Below are positions 54,081 to 62,978 of a stretch of 64,000 bases of DNA, piece after piece. The translations under genes and the position numbers were made by a program. Below the pieces are notes generated by a model. It searched no databases. It had not been told where the DNA came from and saw nothing but the letters and a program-made list of their open reading frames with translations. Location of the stretch: positions 620,001 through 684,000 of the forward strand of contig JAMPIW010000007.1 in assembly GCA_040183005.1 (NCBI GenBank), read 5' to 3'. The stretch is from Gammaproteobacteria bacterium (GTDB lineage Bacteria > Pseudomonadota > Gammaproteobacteria > Ga0077554 > Ga007554). Each line of letters starts with the position of its first letter. Within the stretch, counting starts at the first letter, position 1.

Positions 54081-55458
54081 GGGTCTTCGTGAAATCGAGT
54101 GGGTGAAATTTAACATGAAAACCTCCGCAAGCCTTGTGGCATCAGGCAAAATGCATCCTGCACCTGTTGCAGAAAATGGGAGGTTTTTTCAATGGCTATT
54201 TCACGCAAACCCAAACGCATTCTCGACGCATACCGATTCCCCTGTTTTCGCCCGCTGGAAAAGATACGCGGCATCTTTGGCGACTCCAAAGCACGGATCA
54301 TCACGCTCGTTCGGCGCTCAAAAAAACGGCCTGCAACAGTTGCGGCAGAACGCGCTCTGGTTGGTACGACAAGAGGCTTCGACGAGTTCGCGACCTCTCC
54401 TGTGGCGACACACGTATCTATCTGGAAATCGAAATTCGACGGGTGCTTTGTCGGCACTGCGGGAAAGTGAAACGCGAACGACTCGACTTTCTCGCCGACA
54501 ACCCACTCTATACAAAGCGATTTTCTTGGTATGTAGGCAGACGGTGTCGCGCCAGCACGGTGTCGGACATTGCCCGCGAATTGCTTCTGGACTGGCACAC
54601 CGTCAAGGAACTGGACAAGCAATACATGACCGCGCAACTGGAACGCGCCGGAACGCCAGCACCCAAGGCCATTGGCATCGACGAAATATCGATTCGCAAA
54701 GGACATACCTATCGCATTGTAGTCAGCGACTTGATCCGTGGTCGTCCCATCTGGTTTGGCGGTGCCGACCGTTCGGAGGACAGCATGCGACAGTTCTATG
54801 ACTGGCTGGGAGAGAAGAAATCCAAAGGCATTTGTCTTGCAGTGATGGATATGTGGAAGCCCTTTCGTAACGTAACCAACGAACGCGCCCCGCAGGCGGC
54901 CATCCTGTTCGACAAATTCCACATCATGAGCCATCTCGGCGATGCTCTGGATAAAGTCAGAAAGATGGAATATGCACGTCTTCAGGGCAAGGATAGGCGC
55001 TACATTAAGGGGCAGAAATACGTACTGCTTTCCAATCACGAAAATCTGACACTGGACGGCAGACGTTCTTTGAAGGCTTTGCTGGCAGCGAACAAACGGC
55101 TGAACACGGCGTACCTGCTGAAAGAGTCGTTTGGCCAGTTGTGGGATTACAGGAGCGAAGCATGGGCGCGGTGTTTCTTCGAGAATTGGAAAACCAGCCT
55201 GAAGTGGCAGCGCCTGAAACCTTACGAGAAATTTGCCGAGATGGTTGAGCGCCATTGGGATGGGATCGCAGCCTATTGCAAGCCAGAGAATAAAGTTTCA
55301 CTCGGCTTTGTTGAGGGGCTCAACAATAAGATATGCGTCATCCAACGCCGTGCATATGGTCTGCGCGATGAAGAATATCTGCGACTAAAAATACTCACGT
55401 CTATGCTCCCGAGGCTCTAAAAAACATGAAATTTACCCACACGATCACGCGAAGAGCC
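54081..55458 (+). mobile_element. ISL3-family insertion sequence, 1378 bp
   Basis: The left end reads GGGTCTTCGTGAAATCGAGT and the right end, inverted, GGCTCTTCGCGTGATCGTGT; the match extends over about 30 bases with few mismatches. GGCTCTTC-type ends, 8-bp duplications (54073–54080 and 55459–55466), 1.4 kb length and a transposase with two Cys-pair zinc motifs all agree with ISL3. It interrupts a methyltransferase gene on the opposite strand. The clean target duplication and intact flanks suggest recent insertion. Confidence 0.93.
54192..55420 (+). CDS. ISL3-family transposase (needs frameshift at an A7 run)
   Basis: The expected N terminus MAISRKPKRILDAYRFPCF and RGIFGDSKARIITLVRRSKK is in frame 3 from ATG 54192. 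The rest, from KKTACNSCGRTRSGW onward, is in frame 2 up to 55420. The change falls in CTCAAAAAAACGG near 54319–54327, so a −1 slip on seven A would join the parts into about 409 residues. The zinc-finger part (CNSCG … CRHCG) and DDE residues are present: Asp in IGIDEISIRKGHTY, Asp in LFDKFHIMSHL or VMDMWKPF, and Glu in FVEGLNNKICVIQRRAYG. It is either programmed frameshifting or an inactivating mutation. The frame-2 stretch upstream of the A-run from 54134 is not conserved. Confidence 0.85.
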
Positions 55459-55620
55459 CAATTTAATAGTCCTGTGAATAAACGATATTAACCTGCCATC
55501 CCCACAACCTGCATCAAGTATTCGAATGTAGTGTGCGTCGGTTGATATCAAAGTATTCAAACAAGAAAACAAATGTTGGTGCGTTAATGAAGCAGGAGTG
55601 GGTAGTAAATTTAAATTCAT
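55459..55620 (-). pseudogene. SAM-dependent methyltransferase, N-terminal part, split by ISL3 element
   Basis: From ATG 55620 the frame gives MNLNLLPTPASLTHQHLFSC and the SAM-binding motif I YIRILDAGCGDGRLISF, then FIHRTIKL up to the target duplication. After that the frame enters the insertion sequence and stops at 55417. Together with 53350–54072 it forms one class I methyltransferase gene. The first 8 bases (55459–55466) are the right copy of the target duplication. Confidence 0.88.
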
Positions 55621-55663
55621 AATTAGAAACCTACTTTTAGTAAATCGCTTCCAAAAAGGGCAA

Positions 55664-56593
55664 CTATAAAATATTTGCCAAATCCCTATACAGCATACCG
55701 TAAGCCTTTAGCGTAATCCGCACATCCTGCACCCCCCCGCGCGGTAGCGAGAGCGCTAACCGGCTGACTGGCTCCAACACCAGCGTCACTCCCAACAACG
55801 CCCAAGCCTGCCAGGGTGTGAAATGCTTGAAACCGTAAAGCAAACGACTGCGTAAGGAATAAAACAATCGGTGTGCCTTTACCTGGCGCGAAGTGCCGCC
55901 ACCGGCGTGGAAAGCCTGTGCCTCGGCAAGATAGACGCTACGCCAACCGGCTTGGCGGGTACGACGGGACAAGTCCAAGTCCTCAAGGTACATAAAAAAG
56001 CGTTCGTCAAAACCACCCAAGGACTCGAATAACGAGCGCCGCATTAAATAAAAAGCCCCAATGACATGATCAACCGTTACCGTTTTATCATGCACCCATT
56101 CAGTCATGTGTGTATTCAAATGCCGCAACCCCGGCAAACGATTTAACCCCAAGGCTTGTGCCATAAAGATGTCCAAGGAGGGAAATCGCGCACAGCTTCG
56201 GGTAATGTGGTTGTTTTCATCCACAAGCTGAATGCCGACGATACCAACGTCGGCATTCTCTGGCTGTTGCATGAAAGCCAGCGGAACTGTCAGTGAATTC
56301 TCAAATAAACGTGTATCCGGATTCAGGAAAAGCAAGTATTCGCTGTTGGCCAACGCTGCGCCTTGATTGCATGCAGCACCAAACCCCCGATTCTTATTGT
56401 TACGGATGATATGAAGAGGGAATGACAAATCCGAGGGTGCTTCGACATGCACGAGGGAATCGTCTGTGGATGCATTATCAACAATGATGACTGACGACAC
56501 AAAATCATGATGATATTGCCCGATGCTGGCGACAACATCGACCAGCTGCGAGCCAGCGTTCCAGTTGACAATGACAACCGTCAATCGGCTCAT
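55664..56593 (-). CDS. Glycosyltransferase family 2 (rhamnosyltransferase-like)
   Basis: A 309-residue GT-A enzyme. LTVVIVNWNAGSQLVDVV, IIVDNASTDDSL and the DXD in LLFLNPDTRLFENS are present, followed by the acceptor region MRRSLFESLGGFDERFFMYLEDLDLSRR, typical for WbbL/RfbF-like rhamnosyltransferases. ATG 56593 follows GGAGG very closely (two bases); the frame is open to 56665. It overlaps the polymerase gene by four bases. Donor TDP-rhamnose is inference from family. Confidence 0.88.
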   Translation of the reverse strand: MSRLTVVIVNWNAGSQLVDVVASIGQYHHDFVSSVIIVDNASTDDSLVHVEAPSDLSFPLHIIRNNKNRGFGAACNQGAALANSEYLLFLNPDTRLFENSLTVPLAFMQQPENADVGIVGIQLVDENNHITRSCARFPSLDIFMAQALGLNRLPGLRHLNTHMTEWVHDKTVTVDHVIGAFYLMRRSLFESLGGFDERFFMYLEDLDLSRRTRQAGWRSVYLAEAQAFHAGGGTSRQVKAHRLFYSLRSRLLYGFKHFTPWQAWALLGVTLVLEPVSRLALSLPRGGVQDVRITLKAYGMLYRDLANIL

Positions 56594-57891
56594 GTCCTCC
56601 CCTCGCTGGAATGGCTCTCGATCAAATAACGATTGATGATCGCCAGCGGCAAAAAGATAACCCACATGAAATCGAATTTTTCAAGATAAGGATTGGTGGC
56701 ATTACCGATCAAGAAACAGGTGGTTCCCACGAGGATTGGGATCATCAAGTACCCATAGGCAAGGGAGTGCCGGGCAACCTTCAGCCCCTGCCAATAAACC
56801 CAGACGACGCAAGAAGCATATACCAACGTGCCAAGTAGCCCCGTATGGAAGAGCAGCGCCAGATAGGACAACTCATACGCCCATGGAAACTCATAACTGC
56901 GCAACGAGCCACGCGCTGCCGCGCCGTGTCCATAACCCAGCAAAGGACGGTTCTGCCATTCTGAAAATAAAGCTTGCGCTTGCTCGGCCCGCAACGAAGC
57001 ACTTCTTTCCCCGGAAAAATCAAACGCTGAAAACAGCTGCTCTGCCATTGCAGACAGATCTAGGTCAAGCTTAATTTGCAAATACCAGAGTACCGCTGCA
57101 ATTACTATCACAAGCAATAGCAACGCGGGGATACGAGATGTCGTAGCAGCTCGTGAATCTACCGATGAAACTGAAAGCCAGGACAAGATCCAGTAAACGA
57201 CTGGAGCAATCAACAAAATAAGCCATAGGGCACGACGACCGCTGGCAAATGCAAGGCCCAAACACAACAAAAATGCAAGCCAAAGCCAATATCGTGCCAC
57301 AATCGTGGCACCCAGTTTTCTCCAATGAACGAGTGCGGCGAATAAAAAAGGGACGAGAAACAGAAGCGTCGATATCGAGTACATGTTGTATTCGACATAT
57401 CCTTCGTATAGCCCAATGCCCTGCCCTTGATCAATTTCAATGTATAGGGCGTTTGGTAACCAGCCGAGCACATGCCCGAAGTAAGTTGCGCCATAGATAC
57501 CAATCGCGATCCCAGCCCAGATCAGTACCGCTATCAGTTTCCGGATACTGATCTCGCTGATAAGTCCCCCAATCAGCATCGTAAATACCAGCGGCCAGAG
57601 CACATACACTGTTCCGACACGCAATGCACCGGGCGCTGCACCTACGGCCCCAACCACCATAAAAACAGCGCTGGTCGTCACAAAAATCAATGTCCAACCC
57701 GCTATTGATCGGTGCAGCTTGAAATTGCTCCCCCGCTGCCATCCCACGACAATGGCACTTAGAAGAACAGCTAAAACGCCCGCCTTGATTGACTGATAAG
57801 TCGTCGGAACAAACAGCATTGAAAAGAAAAGCGCCATCCCCATCCACAAAAAAATTCTCTCAAGCATGGAGGACGGGAATGTGGAACTCAC
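56590..57891 (-). CDS. O-antigen polymerase/ligase-like membrane protein (Wzy/WaaL)
   Basis: A 433-residue polytopic protein with about ten to twelve helices. The C-terminal half has a large periplasmic loop with RAEQAQALFSEWQNRPLLGY and GHGAAARGSLRSYEFPWAYE, the pattern of O-antigen ligase/polymerase (Wzy_C) proteins. In an operon with a Wzx flippase it is most likely the polymerase joining repeat units in the periplasm. GTG 57891 is the start, with GGGGAG four bases upstream, and it overlaps the stop of the preceding GT4 gene. Confidence 0.87.
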   Translation of the reverse strand: MSSTFPSSMLERIFLWMGMALFFSMLFVPTTYQSIKAGVLAVLLSAIVVGWQRGSNFKLHRSIAGWTLIFVTTSAVFMVVGAVGAAPGALRVGTVYVLWPLVFTMLIGGLISEISIRKLIAVLIWAGIAIGIYGATYFGHVLGWLPNALYIEIDQGQGIGLYEGYVEYNMYSISTLLFLVPFLFAALVHWRKLGATIVARYWLWLAFLLCLGLAFASGRRALWLILLIAPVVYWILSWLSVSSVDSRAATTSRIPALLLLVIVIAAVLWYLQIKLDLDLSAMAEQLFSAFDFSGERSASLRAEQAQALFSEWQNRPLLGYGHGAAARGSLRSYEFPWAYELSYLALLFHTGLLGTLVYASCVVWVYWQGLKVARHSLAYGYLMIPILVGTTCFLIGNATNPYLEKFDFMWVIFLPLAIINRYLIESHSSEGRT

Positions 57892-59156
57892 TGGTCTCCC
57901 CCTTTATTACTCACCCACAAACCCGATGAAATGCGATGCATAAGGCCAGATAAATATGCTTCTGAAAATTCCTCTGGACGCCGCCCTATTATGGAGGGGC
58001 TCTTTATCCCATTAAAAAAATCGATCGCCACTGACGTGGCACCATCGTTGTCTATGTCCACCAGAAACGCCTGCGGCAACTTCTCACAAACCCGCCAAGT
58101 CGCGCTTCTCCGTTCGGTTACCACCAGTATCGACTTTCCAGTCGGGATGTACTCAAACAACTTGCTGGGGATAGCTGCATAGGAAGCAGACAACAGCAAA
58201 AGCCCATCTGCCTGTGGCAACAGTTGCAGCAACTCATGACGGGGCATACTGCCAAGGCATTCGATGCGCCAGCCAATTTCCTGGAAACGTAGCCTGAATG
58301 GCTCGATGATTTTCATCTCATCGTCCGAAAGTGATCCAATCAATCGAATCACACCTTTGGCAGGCTGAGTAGACAAATTCTGCAGCAAAGGCTCCAGCAG
58401 AAGATCTGGCAATTGGGTCAAGCGTGACCCAATAAAACGGCCCGCATGAATCAGTACCAGTTCCTCTTCAGGCCCCTTGGGCTGCCTTAGCGGCAGTTCA
58501 GGCATATTTTTCGGGTAGCCATTGGTCAGCACCTGAACTTTATGAGCAAGCGCGGGGTAGCGTTTACACAACAATTCTTTCCATACATCTGAAGTGACCT
58601 GGATGGCTTTGGCATCGCGGAGGATGCGTGCCTCCATGCGACCCTCCAGCCAGCGACGTATAGCAGAACTGCGTAACAGCGGCTTCAATGGTTCGTCCAG
58701 CCACCCATCACGCATGTCAACAATGTGCGGCGTACCTGTGCGGCGTGACAGCAACCACGCCCCCACATGGGCTGATTCAGGCGGACTCGATGACAGAATA
58801 AAATTCGCGCCTTCGATAGCACGCAACACTGCGGGGTGCCGGGCGGCCGCTTTGGCCCATACTACGGTGGGGTCTGGGTTGAACAGCCAGTACGCCAAAG
58901 CTCGCCGCAGCTTGTTGGGCTTGCGCAGCGAAACGGTGGTGGTGCCCGGTTCCATATCACGATAAAGCCCCAGGCGGTCATGGACGGTAATTTCCTCGCC
59001 CCAGATTTCCTGACGAATAGCGTCCACACTGCCAGCACGTACCATCACGATGTAATACCCGTCTTCTACCAGCCAGCGCACAAAACGATCCACACGGTTG
59101 TTGCCGACATGCCCGGCCTGACGCCAAAACGGAGCAAATATCACCGCTTTTTTCAC
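57888..59156 (-). CDS. Glycosyltransferase family 4-like protein
   Basis: A 422-residue GT-B protein. FAPFWRQAGHVGNNRVDRFV and FILSSSPPESAHVGAWLLSRR with PHIVDMRDGWLDEP are typical of a GT4 N-terminal domain. The donor half includes IHAGRFIGSRLTQLP and SYAAIPSKLFEYIPTGKSILV near residue 335, the K(L/F)FEY motif of GT4 subgroups. It overlaps the polymerase and the next upstream GT4 by four bases each. Donor unknown. Confidence 0.86.
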   Translation of the reverse strand: MKKAVIFAPFWRQAGHVGNNRVDRFVRWLVEDGYYIVMVRAGSVDAIRQEIWGEEITVHDRLGLYRDMEPGTTTVSLRKPNKLRRALAYWLFNPDPTVVWAKAAARHPAVLRAIEGANFILSSSPPESAHVGAWLLSRRTGTPHIVDMRDGWLDEPLKPLLRSSAIRRWLEGRMEARILRDAKAIQVTSDVWKELLCKRYPALAHKVQVLTNGYPKNMPELPLRQPKGPEEELVLIHAGRFIGSRLTQLPDLLLEPLLQNLSTQPAKGVIRLIGSLSDDEMKIIEPFRLRFQEIGWRIECLGSMPRHELLQLLPQADGLLLLSASYAAIPSKLFEYIPTGKSILVVTERRSATWRVCEKLPQAFLVDIDNDGATSVAIDFFNGIKSPSIIGRRPEEFSEAYLSGLMHRISSGLWVSNKGGDQ

Positions 59157-60322
59157 ATCGCCACCAACGTTTTGTAGTGCGCCAGCAAATGCTTGGCTTG
59201 CTTGCCTTTGTGATATTCCGTCTCAATACGGCGCCGCCCGGCCAGCGCCCATTCAGCCCACCGCGATGGGTGATGGATAACGGTCTTCAAACACGCTACC
59301 AGCGCTTCCACATTTCGCTCCGGCGCAAGCAAATGATGAAGGTGGGAGCCAACCACTTCTGGGATGTCGCAATGGGTTGTACTCACCACGGGCATGCCCG
59401 TGGCCAACATTTCGGTAATGCAAACCGGCGCGCCGCCTTCAGTATCACCATCTTGCGCAGTCATGCTGGGGTGTAAAAACACATGGTGTTGGTAGGCTTC
59501 CTCTAACATCTGCGCATGTGACTGGTAGCCCAAGAGACGGGTAAGGGGTTTGAGGCCTGTACGCTCAAGTGAGATAAGAATCTTGTCTTTTTCTCGCTGA
59601 CTTGCTTCATCCTGCCCAGCGTCGCCAATGAGGGTGAGTTCAACGGGTATGTCGCGCCGAACGCTGCCCAAGGCTTCTATGGCAAGAGAAATCCCTTTTT
59701 TCTCACGGAATGAGGCTGCGATAAGCACTTGCAGCGTTTCACCAGGCTGCCATTGCCGAGGTCGGAAATCAAACTGCTCAACATCCACCCCCAAATGCTG
59801 CACTTTCACCTTATGTGCCGGACAGCCCAACTCGACGATGCAGCGCGCCATGTGGGAGCCTTCGCAGAGAATCAAGTCAACCGCAGCAAAAAGCTCGGCG
59901 TAACGTTTACGCCAGATGGGAAACTGCTGGGGCAGCATGTTTACATCCAGTCCATAAAAGGTCACGACATGTTTGGCGCCCAGCTTGCGAACAGCACCCA
60001 AATTTGCCCAGCCAACATTGCCAAAATGGGAATGAACAATCTGCGCGCTGGTCTTTCGCCCCACTTGCACCAAATAATCCAAATGTCGCCGCAACCGCAG
60101 CTTGCGTAAACCTTTATCGTAAACCTGCCGCCACTTCGGTTCATCGGCCAGGCAATGAATGTTTGCCACGCCGAATTGATCGAGATTCTCCGTGCGTTCG
60201 CAGACCACATGGGCATCCACGCCCAGCCGTTGCAATTCGGCCACCTGGCTGTGCATCCAGGTTTGAGTTTGCGGAAGCCAGACGGGATAGCTGTGGATGA
60301 CAGTGAGTTTATTTCTGTTCAT
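59153..60322 (-). CDS. Glycosyltransferase family 4 (WcaL-like)
   Basis: A 389-residue GT-B enzyme. VIHSYPVWLPQTQTWMHSQV resembles the N terminus of colanic-acid-type GT4 enzymes. The C-terminal half has VLIAASFREKKGISLAIEAL and HPSMTAQDGDTEGGAPVCIT with EMLATGMPVVSTTHCDIPEVV, giving the Glu pair of the retaining GT4 site. ATG 60322 is three bases after the flippase stop. It should add one sugar of the repeat unit, cytoplasmic side. Confidence 0.88.
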   Translation of the reverse strand: MNRNKLTVIHSYPVWLPQTQTWMHSQVAELQRLGVDAHVVCERTENLDQFGVANIHCLADEPKWRQVYDKGLRKLRLRRHLDYLVQVGRKTSAQIVHSHFGNVGWANLGAVRKLGAKHVVTFYGLDVNMLPQQFPIWRKRYAELFAAVDLILCEGSHMARCIVELGCPAHKVKVQHLGVDVEQFDFRPRQWQPGETLQVLIAASFREKKGISLAIEALGSVRRDIPVELTLIGDAGQDEASQREKDKILISLERTGLKPLTRLLGYQSHAQMLEEAYQHHVFLHPSMTAQDGDTEGGAPVCITEMLATGMPVVSTTHCDIPEVVGSHLHHLLAPERNVEALVACLKTVIHHPSRWAEWALAGRRRIETEYHKGKQAKHLLAHYKTLVAM

Positions 60323-60325
60323 TCT

Positions 60326-61768
60326 TCACCGATTCACCAACGCGCTATAAATACGTTTAACCAGCGTGCGCTGGAAAACCAAGCTCAATAAGGCATAGAT
60401 GACCATGCCTAACGCCACTAACAATCCAAACCGAAGCCCGATCGCCTCATTAGCGATGGGCAAAAACATTTGTGCGATATAAACCACGCCCCCCATCACT
60501 GCGCTCAATAAAATTGGAAGGGAAATATTTTGTAAAAATATTGTCAATTTCAATCCAATCAAGCGGAACGGTACCCAGAATGACGGGGGAAACAAAAGCA
60601 ACATAACTGCAAGATACGCGATGGCCACCCCCTCAATCCCCCAAGGCAAGCCCAAGGCAATTGCAAGTACGGCAAGGGAACCCGCAAAAATGCCCCATTT
60701 GAACATGACATCGGTGCGGCCCGTTGCAACGTAGAGGCTGCCTACCGTTGTGCCGACAGACTGCAACAAACCGACTGGGGCGAGCCAGAACAATAAATCA
60801 GACACCGGTTTCCAACGTTCGCCAAGCGCCAAAATTACGAGCGGCTCACGCAAGACAAAAACGCCGACCATCAGCGGCGCAGTAATAAAAATAATCGCGC
60901 CCGTTGCCTGGACAAATGCCGCACCAAAATGATCGTGCTTCTCTTGCAGACGACTGAATGTCGGCAACAATGCCCGACTCATTACAGCCGATATATTTTG
61001 CAGTGGCCAAAGCATCAACCTGTATGCCATCGAGTAAATGCCCAAATCCGCAGCCCCCAAAAACCGCCCAATCAGTAGATTGTCTGCGTTTCTGGCGAAA
61101 TAATTGAATATGTTGAACCCGACAAGATTGCCGCTAAATCCCAGCAACCCTTGAATTTCTGCCCATCGCCCCCGCCTACCGGGCCGCCACTTCGAGACAA
61201 GCCACAGCGCACCTGTCGCAAGTGCGGCAGAAACCAAGGTCTGCGCTACCAGGCTATACACACCCCAGCCAGCCCAAGCACCCCCGACCGCAACGGCCAA
61301 ACCACCTAATGCAGCGATAGATTCCAGCAATGCCAAAGGGCGAAAGCGTGAGGCACGTTCAAGTAAGGCCTGATGCACCGCCCCCGTGCTGGCCAGTGGG
61401 AAAACCACTGCGAGAACCCACAATACTTCGGTCAAACGCGGCTCCGAAAAACCCCAGGCAATAGCGGGGGCAAGCGCTGCCAGCAACACCATCAAAGCCA
61501 ATCCCACTGCCGCGTTGAACCAAAATACTGAATCCAATAGTTGTGGCGGGATATCTTGCCTCTGAATCACTGCAGCGGCAGTGCCCATATCGCGGAACAG
61601 GCTGGCGAAACCCGTCACAACCGTGGCCATGGCCACCAAGCCAAAGTCGGAAGCAGGCAATAGGCGGGCAAGTATCACGATACCCAGCAACTGGGCGCCT
61701 AGCTTTACGGCCTGAGATACGGAAGACCACTTGATGCCTGATACCGTTTGACGCTTGGTGATCGTCAA
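60326..61768 (-). CDS. Lipid-linked oligosaccharide flippase (Wzx/MOP family)
   Basis: A 480-residue membrane protein with about 12–14 helices. GIKWSSVSQAVKLGAQLLGIV opens the first helix, ARLLPASDFGLVAMATVVTG the second, as in the polysaccharide-export branch (WzxC-like) of the MOP superfamily. It should flip undecaprenyl-linked repeat units to the periplasm. TTG 61768 overlaps the TGA of the methyltransferase (TTGA); the frame is open to 61804. Together with the Wzy-like gene it indicates a Wzx/Wzy-dependent pathway. Confidence 0.9.
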   Translation of the reverse strand: MTITKRQTVSGIKWSSVSQAVKLGAQLLGIVILARLLPASDFGLVAMATVVTGFASLFRDMGTAAAVIQRQDIPPQLLDSVFWFNAAVGLALMVLLAALAPAIAWGFSEPRLTEVLWVLAVVFPLASTGAVHQALLERASRFRPLALLESIAALGGLAVAVGGAWAGWGVYSLVAQTLVSAALATGALWLVSKWRPGRRGRWAEIQGLLGFSGNLVGFNIFNYFARNADNLLIGRFLGAADLGIYSMAYRLMLWPLQNISAVMSRALLPTFSRLQEKHDHFGAAFVQATGAIIFITAPLMVGVFVLREPLVILALGERWKPVSDLLFWLAPVGLLQSVGTTVGSLYVATGRTDVMFKWGIFAGSLAVLAIALGLPWGIEGVAIAYLAVMLLLFPPSFWVPFRLIGLKLTIFLQNISLPILLSAVMGGVVYIAQMFLPIANEAIGLRFGLLVALGMVIYALLSLVFQRTLVKRIYSALVNR

Positions 61769-62436
61769 GGTTTCTTCGCCACAACCATATACATCCAGGT
61801 CCACTGTTCGGTGCGATCGAAACGATCAAGGAGGTAAGCCATCCCTTGCAGGGCCAATCCCAGCCCGTCGATGATGCGTAGCCAGCGCAGCGGCCCCCGG
61901 TTCAGTCGGTAGAGGTTGTAGACCAGTAATTGGCCGAAGGTAACCCAGAAGCCGGACAGCGCCTTGATCTCAACCACCTCAAATCCGACCTTCTTGAACA
62001 GGTAGTCCAGTCCGTACTTGCTGAAGCGGTAAAAGTCACGCGGCTCTTCGTGCAGGTGCCAGATAAATGGGACGCTATAAATCGCCACGCCGCCCGGCTT
62101 CAGTACGCGATAACACTCACGCAGAGCCTGTTCGGGCTCTTCCAAGTGTTCGAGAACAGCAGAGCAGAGCGCAGAGTCGAACGAAGAATCTTCCGCCGGG
62201 ATAACATAAGCCGTACCAAAAAGATCGACATTGTCCTTGCTGTGGAACGTGCCTTCGTGATCAACGCCGACGTGTTCGGTGACGTATGACTTAAGAAGTT
62301 CGGCGTAGGGTTTGGTACCGCAGCCGATGTCGATAATGCGACCAGAGATATACCTCTTACCCATATCGAACAATTCTCGCTGCACGATCCATTGTACAAG
62401 AAGGTTCTTAGGGCTCGAATTGATTACTCCAAGCAT
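61765..62436 (-). CDS. Class I SAM-dependent methyltransferase
   Basis: A 223-residue methyltransferase_11-type enzyme. Motif I is IIDIGCGTKPYAELL, the acidic ribose-binding residue follows in HVGVDHEG, and LCSAVLEHLEEPEQALRECYRVLKPGGVAIYSVPF is the typical second half. It might methylate a sugar or a lipid-linked intermediate. The start overlaps the last base of the acyltransferase stop, the end overlaps the flippase start. Relation to the IS-split methyltransferase is limited to the fold. Confidence 0.88.
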   Translation of the reverse strand: MLGVINSSPKNLLVQWIVQRELFDMGKRYISGRIIDIGCGTKPYAELLKSYVTEHVGVDHEGTFHSKDNVDLFGTAYVIPAEDSSFDSALCSAVLEHLEEPEQALRECYRVLKPGGVAIYSVPFIWHLHEEPRDFYRFSKYGLDYLFKKVGFEVVEIKALSGFWVTFGQLLVYNLYRLNRGPLRWLRIIDGLGLALQGMAYLLDRFDRTEQWTWMYMVVAKKP

Positions 62437-62978
62437 TATTTGTTCCTGTTTAATATTTTGATAACTCTAGCCGGTGCTCCACCAACCAGAGCATTGCTAG
62501 GCACATCTTGCGTAACTACAGAGCCCGCAGCAATGACTGAATCATCACCAATCCTCACGCCGGGTCCAATAACAGCATGGGCATAAACAATGACCCGATC
62601 ACCAATTATTACCGGAGCAAAACAATGATGTTCTGGCCCTTTTAGGTAGTCTGTCCGGCTTGAAAAAATTCCAACCCCTGGTCCACAATCAAAGTTTTTG
62701 CCGATGCGAATTCCACCGGGACCTGCACCATAAAATACACAGTGAGGCGAAATCACGGCCTCGTCACCGATTTCCAGAACACCCTGTCGCTCGCACCAAT
62801 CCATGCCACCAAGATGTAAAACAACACCAGTTTGAATTTGGACATTTTTACCAAGCTTCAAATTGGCTATAGCTCCCTTAATAACCACACCTTGCTCAAT
62901 CTTCGCAGTAGGAAATTGCCTACTAATTCGTTGGATAGCAAGGAATACCCTCAACATATTCAGAATCGCGGCAATCAC
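62436..62978 (-). CDS. Hexapeptide-repeat O/N-acyltransferase
   Basis: A 180-residue left-handed beta-helix protein. Repeats of [LIV]-G-X4 run from about residue 25 to 165 (VVIKGAIANLKLGKNVQIQT … IGDRVIVYAHAVIGPGVRIG). A catalytic His is probably in HAVIGPG or HHCFAPV. The C-terminal SVIAAGSVVTQDVPSNALVG with GAPARVIK is the hallmark of WcaF/WbbJ-like acetyltransferases. It would acetylate a sugar of the repeat unit using acetyl-CoA. Confidence 0.9.
   Translation of the reverse strand: MIAAILNMLRVFLAIQRISRQFPTAKIEQGVVIKGAIANLKLGKNVQIQTGVVLHLGGMDWCERQGVLEIGDEAVISPHCVFYGAGPGGIRIGKNFDCGPGVGIFSSRTDYLKGPEHHCFAPVIIGDRVIVYAHAVIGPGVRIGDDSVIAAGSVVTQDVPSNALVGGAPARVIKILNRNK

Noticed and set aside
54110-55255. 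381-codon minus-strand open frame inside the IS element
   Set aside because: Antisense to the transposase; no similarity to accessory IS genes.
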